Origin: Orientallactaga sibirica
Taxonomy: Eukaryota > Chordata > Mammalia > Rodentia > Dipodidae
DNA length: 64,000 nt
Assembly: GCA_036365145.1 (NCBI GenBank)
Contig: JAEOAD010002712.1
Location: 4,687,501-4,751,500 of the forward strand
Direction of reading: 5' to 3'
A model generated the notes under the pieces. The model saw nothing but the letters and a program-made list of their open reading frames with translations, had not been told where the DNA came from and did no database searches. This document shows, one piece after another, positions 62,588-64,000 of the stretch. The stretch's first letter is position 1. Each line of letters starts with the position of its first letter. The translations under genes and the position numbers were made by a program.

Positions 62588-62856
62588 ATTTTTTATTTAT
62601 ATTTATTTATTTATTTATGTATTTATTTATGTATTTATTTATTTATTTATTTAAGAGAGAGAGAGACAAAGAAGGATGGGAGGGGGGAGAGAGAGAGAAA
62701 GAAAGAATGGGCATGCCAGGACCTCCAGCTGCTGCAAGGAACTCCAGGCACATGCACCATCTTGTGCATCTGGCTTACATGGGTCCTGGGGAATCAAACC
62801 TAGATCCTTTGCCTTTGCAGGCAAGCACCTTAACCACTAAGCAATCTCTTCAGCCC
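62588..62856 (-). mobile_element. DIP-like SINE, antisense, with a (TTTA)n tail
   Basis: About 65 bases of TTTA units form the reversed tail, then the (GA)n tract, GCCAGGACCTCCAGCTGC, CATCTTGTGCATCTGGC and GCAATCTCTTCAGCCC. CTGTACCTT at 62579-62587 and 62857-62865 is an exact duplication. Confidence 0.93.
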
Positions 62857-62865
62857 CTGTACCTT

Positions 62866-62975
62866 GTGTTTTGAGACAAGGTCTCATTGTAACTCATGTT
62901 GTCCTTGAACTCACATTCCTTCCATCTCAGCCTCCTGAGTTCTGTCTATCCCTATGTCTTCTGCCATGTTTTGAG
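62866..62975 (-). mobile_element. Old B1-like remnant, antisense
   Basis: TTTTGAGACAAGGTCTCATTG, GTCCTTGAACTCACATTCC and CTCAGCCTCCTGAGTTCTG are a worn reversed B1. Confidence 0.5.
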
Positions 62976-63660
62976 CCAGCCTAGAAATGCCAGATAGTCC
63001 TGACCAATCTATGCAGTTTTGATACTAAATCTCTGATGAGGGTTCCTGTAATAAAAGACTGGACAGACTTCTTTCTGAAGGAAGTGGGCTAATGAGGCTC
63101 AGAGTTCTGGAGGTTCAAGGGCGGGAGCGGCTGAGCTCCAGTCAAGGTGGATGGCATCACCACACTTCTCTGGAAGGGTCCAATCACACTGCCAGGCAGG
63201 AAGCCACAGTAAAACTGGGGTCCCCAGTCCCCTTGCAAGAGCCTGTCTCAGGAGAGAGAAGGCCCTCCAGCTCCTCCAGTGGGTAACACTGCTTCACCCA
63301 AGGACCAAGGAGCTGGTGTATGAATCTTCAGGGAAGCCACTCAAACCATTTCTAAACATGCTTGAACACACACACTCTCTCTCTCTCCCTCTCTCTCTTA
63401 CACTTCCTGCTTTGTTCTGCTGAAGTAGTGTTCTGTAACATGGCCTCTCCTGGGAAAGGTCCATTTTCCTATTCATGAACACAGGGCAGTTTCTCCAAGA
63501 TGAGTTCAAGGAAAACTGGACCAGGATGATTTCCTTTCAGCCATAGGTAACAAGAACCCTCCCACTGGGCTTTTTCTTGGTGCAGAGCATGGCTACACCA
63601 GTAATCAGAGGCAGAAACAGAGTTGAGAAAGCTCTTGAAAAAACAGCACATGTAGAAAGT
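62976..63660. other. Unique sequence, nothing recognised
   Basis: Includes a short (CT)n at about 63375-63400. No gene supported. Confidence 0.35.
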
Positions 63661-63790
63661 GGGGCTGGAGAGATGACTCAGTGGGTACAGGGTAGCTGTG
63701 CAAGGCATCAGGACCCGAGTTTGATCTCCCATGAACACACACACACGGACACGCAAGCAGATACCCTACAGGCACCACACACGGAACCAT
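63661..63790 (+). mobile_element. B3/B2-type SINE, sense, short
   Basis: GGGGCTGGAGAGATGACTCA head, GGACCCGAGTTTGATCTCCC, then CACACACACGGACACG and GCACCACACACGGAACC. The body is shortened. Confidence 0.65.
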
Positions 63791-64000
63791 GAAGAACGGA
63801 ACTGTTCCCCAGCTTCGGCAGTGACGATCAAGGAATGGCCAGGCTGTGCTGTGACTGAGATGAACCGGGGACTGCCACAACCTGTGGCTCTAGAATGGCT
63901 GTCTTGTGACTAACCACAGACGTATCTGCACTAATGTATGGCCCTCCAGTTGTCTGGATCTGCAGCCAGGGCCTGGTTCAGATGGGTTCTCTGTGTATGG
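63791..64000. other. Unique sequence to the window end
   Basis: Nothing recognised. Confidence 0.35.

Overview
This window is nuclear DNA of a rodent, most likely a jerboa-type (dipodoid) rodent such as Jaculus. Only one protein-coding gene can be supported. The rodent call rests on numerous B1, B4 and B3-type SINEs. The dipodoid call rests on about twenty copies of a tRNA-derived, B2-superfamily SINE that opens GGCTGGAGAGATGGCTTAGC, runs into a (TC)n tract and ends in an AATAAATAAA tail. I match that SINE to the DIP family from memory, without a database.

The gene is SERTAD4, on the minus strand. Its coding exons can be joined by eye at 19549-19375, 18187-18072 and 16397-15642, giving 348 codons with clean splice sites and an intact SERTA domain. 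The 3' UTR runs left to a poly(A) signal near 13973. A non-coding first exon probably lies in a CpG island at about 22.7-24.3 kb. In human the neighbours are HHAT (downstream) and SYT14 (upstream); I saw exons of neither, so the rest looks like intergenic DNA flanking SERTAD4.

Layout, left to right. 0-3.4 kb: unique sequence plus SINEs. 3.4-5.3 kb: an orphan GC/CpG-rich block containing a C-rich minisatellite. 5.6-12.6 kb: an LTR with perfect target duplications and a string of SINEs, including a DIP nested in a B3. 13.9-24.3 kb: SERTAD4 and its CpG island. 24.3-27.1 kb: mostly unique, with one exon-like open segment on the minus strand. 27.13-33.91 kb: an uninterrupted array of about 157 copies of a 43-bp repeat with higher-order structure. 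34-43.7 kb: SINEs, a solo LTR and unique sequence. 43.7-49.7 kb: MaLR-like LTR elements, one forming an inverted LTR pair. 51.4-55.0 kb: a broken hAT-transposase-derived pseudogene split by a complete MaLR-like element and a DIP SINE. 55.7-56.7 kb: a G-rich minisatellite of about 60-bp units. 56.7-64 kb: LTRs, an old L1 3' end, a chain of nested SINEs and an inverted DIP pair.

I found no undescribed multi-gene system. The strongest leads are the 43-bp array, CTCF-core-like motifs carried by a DIP subtype, the hAT relic, the two G/C-rich minisatellites, and the inverted-repeat SINE and LTR structures.
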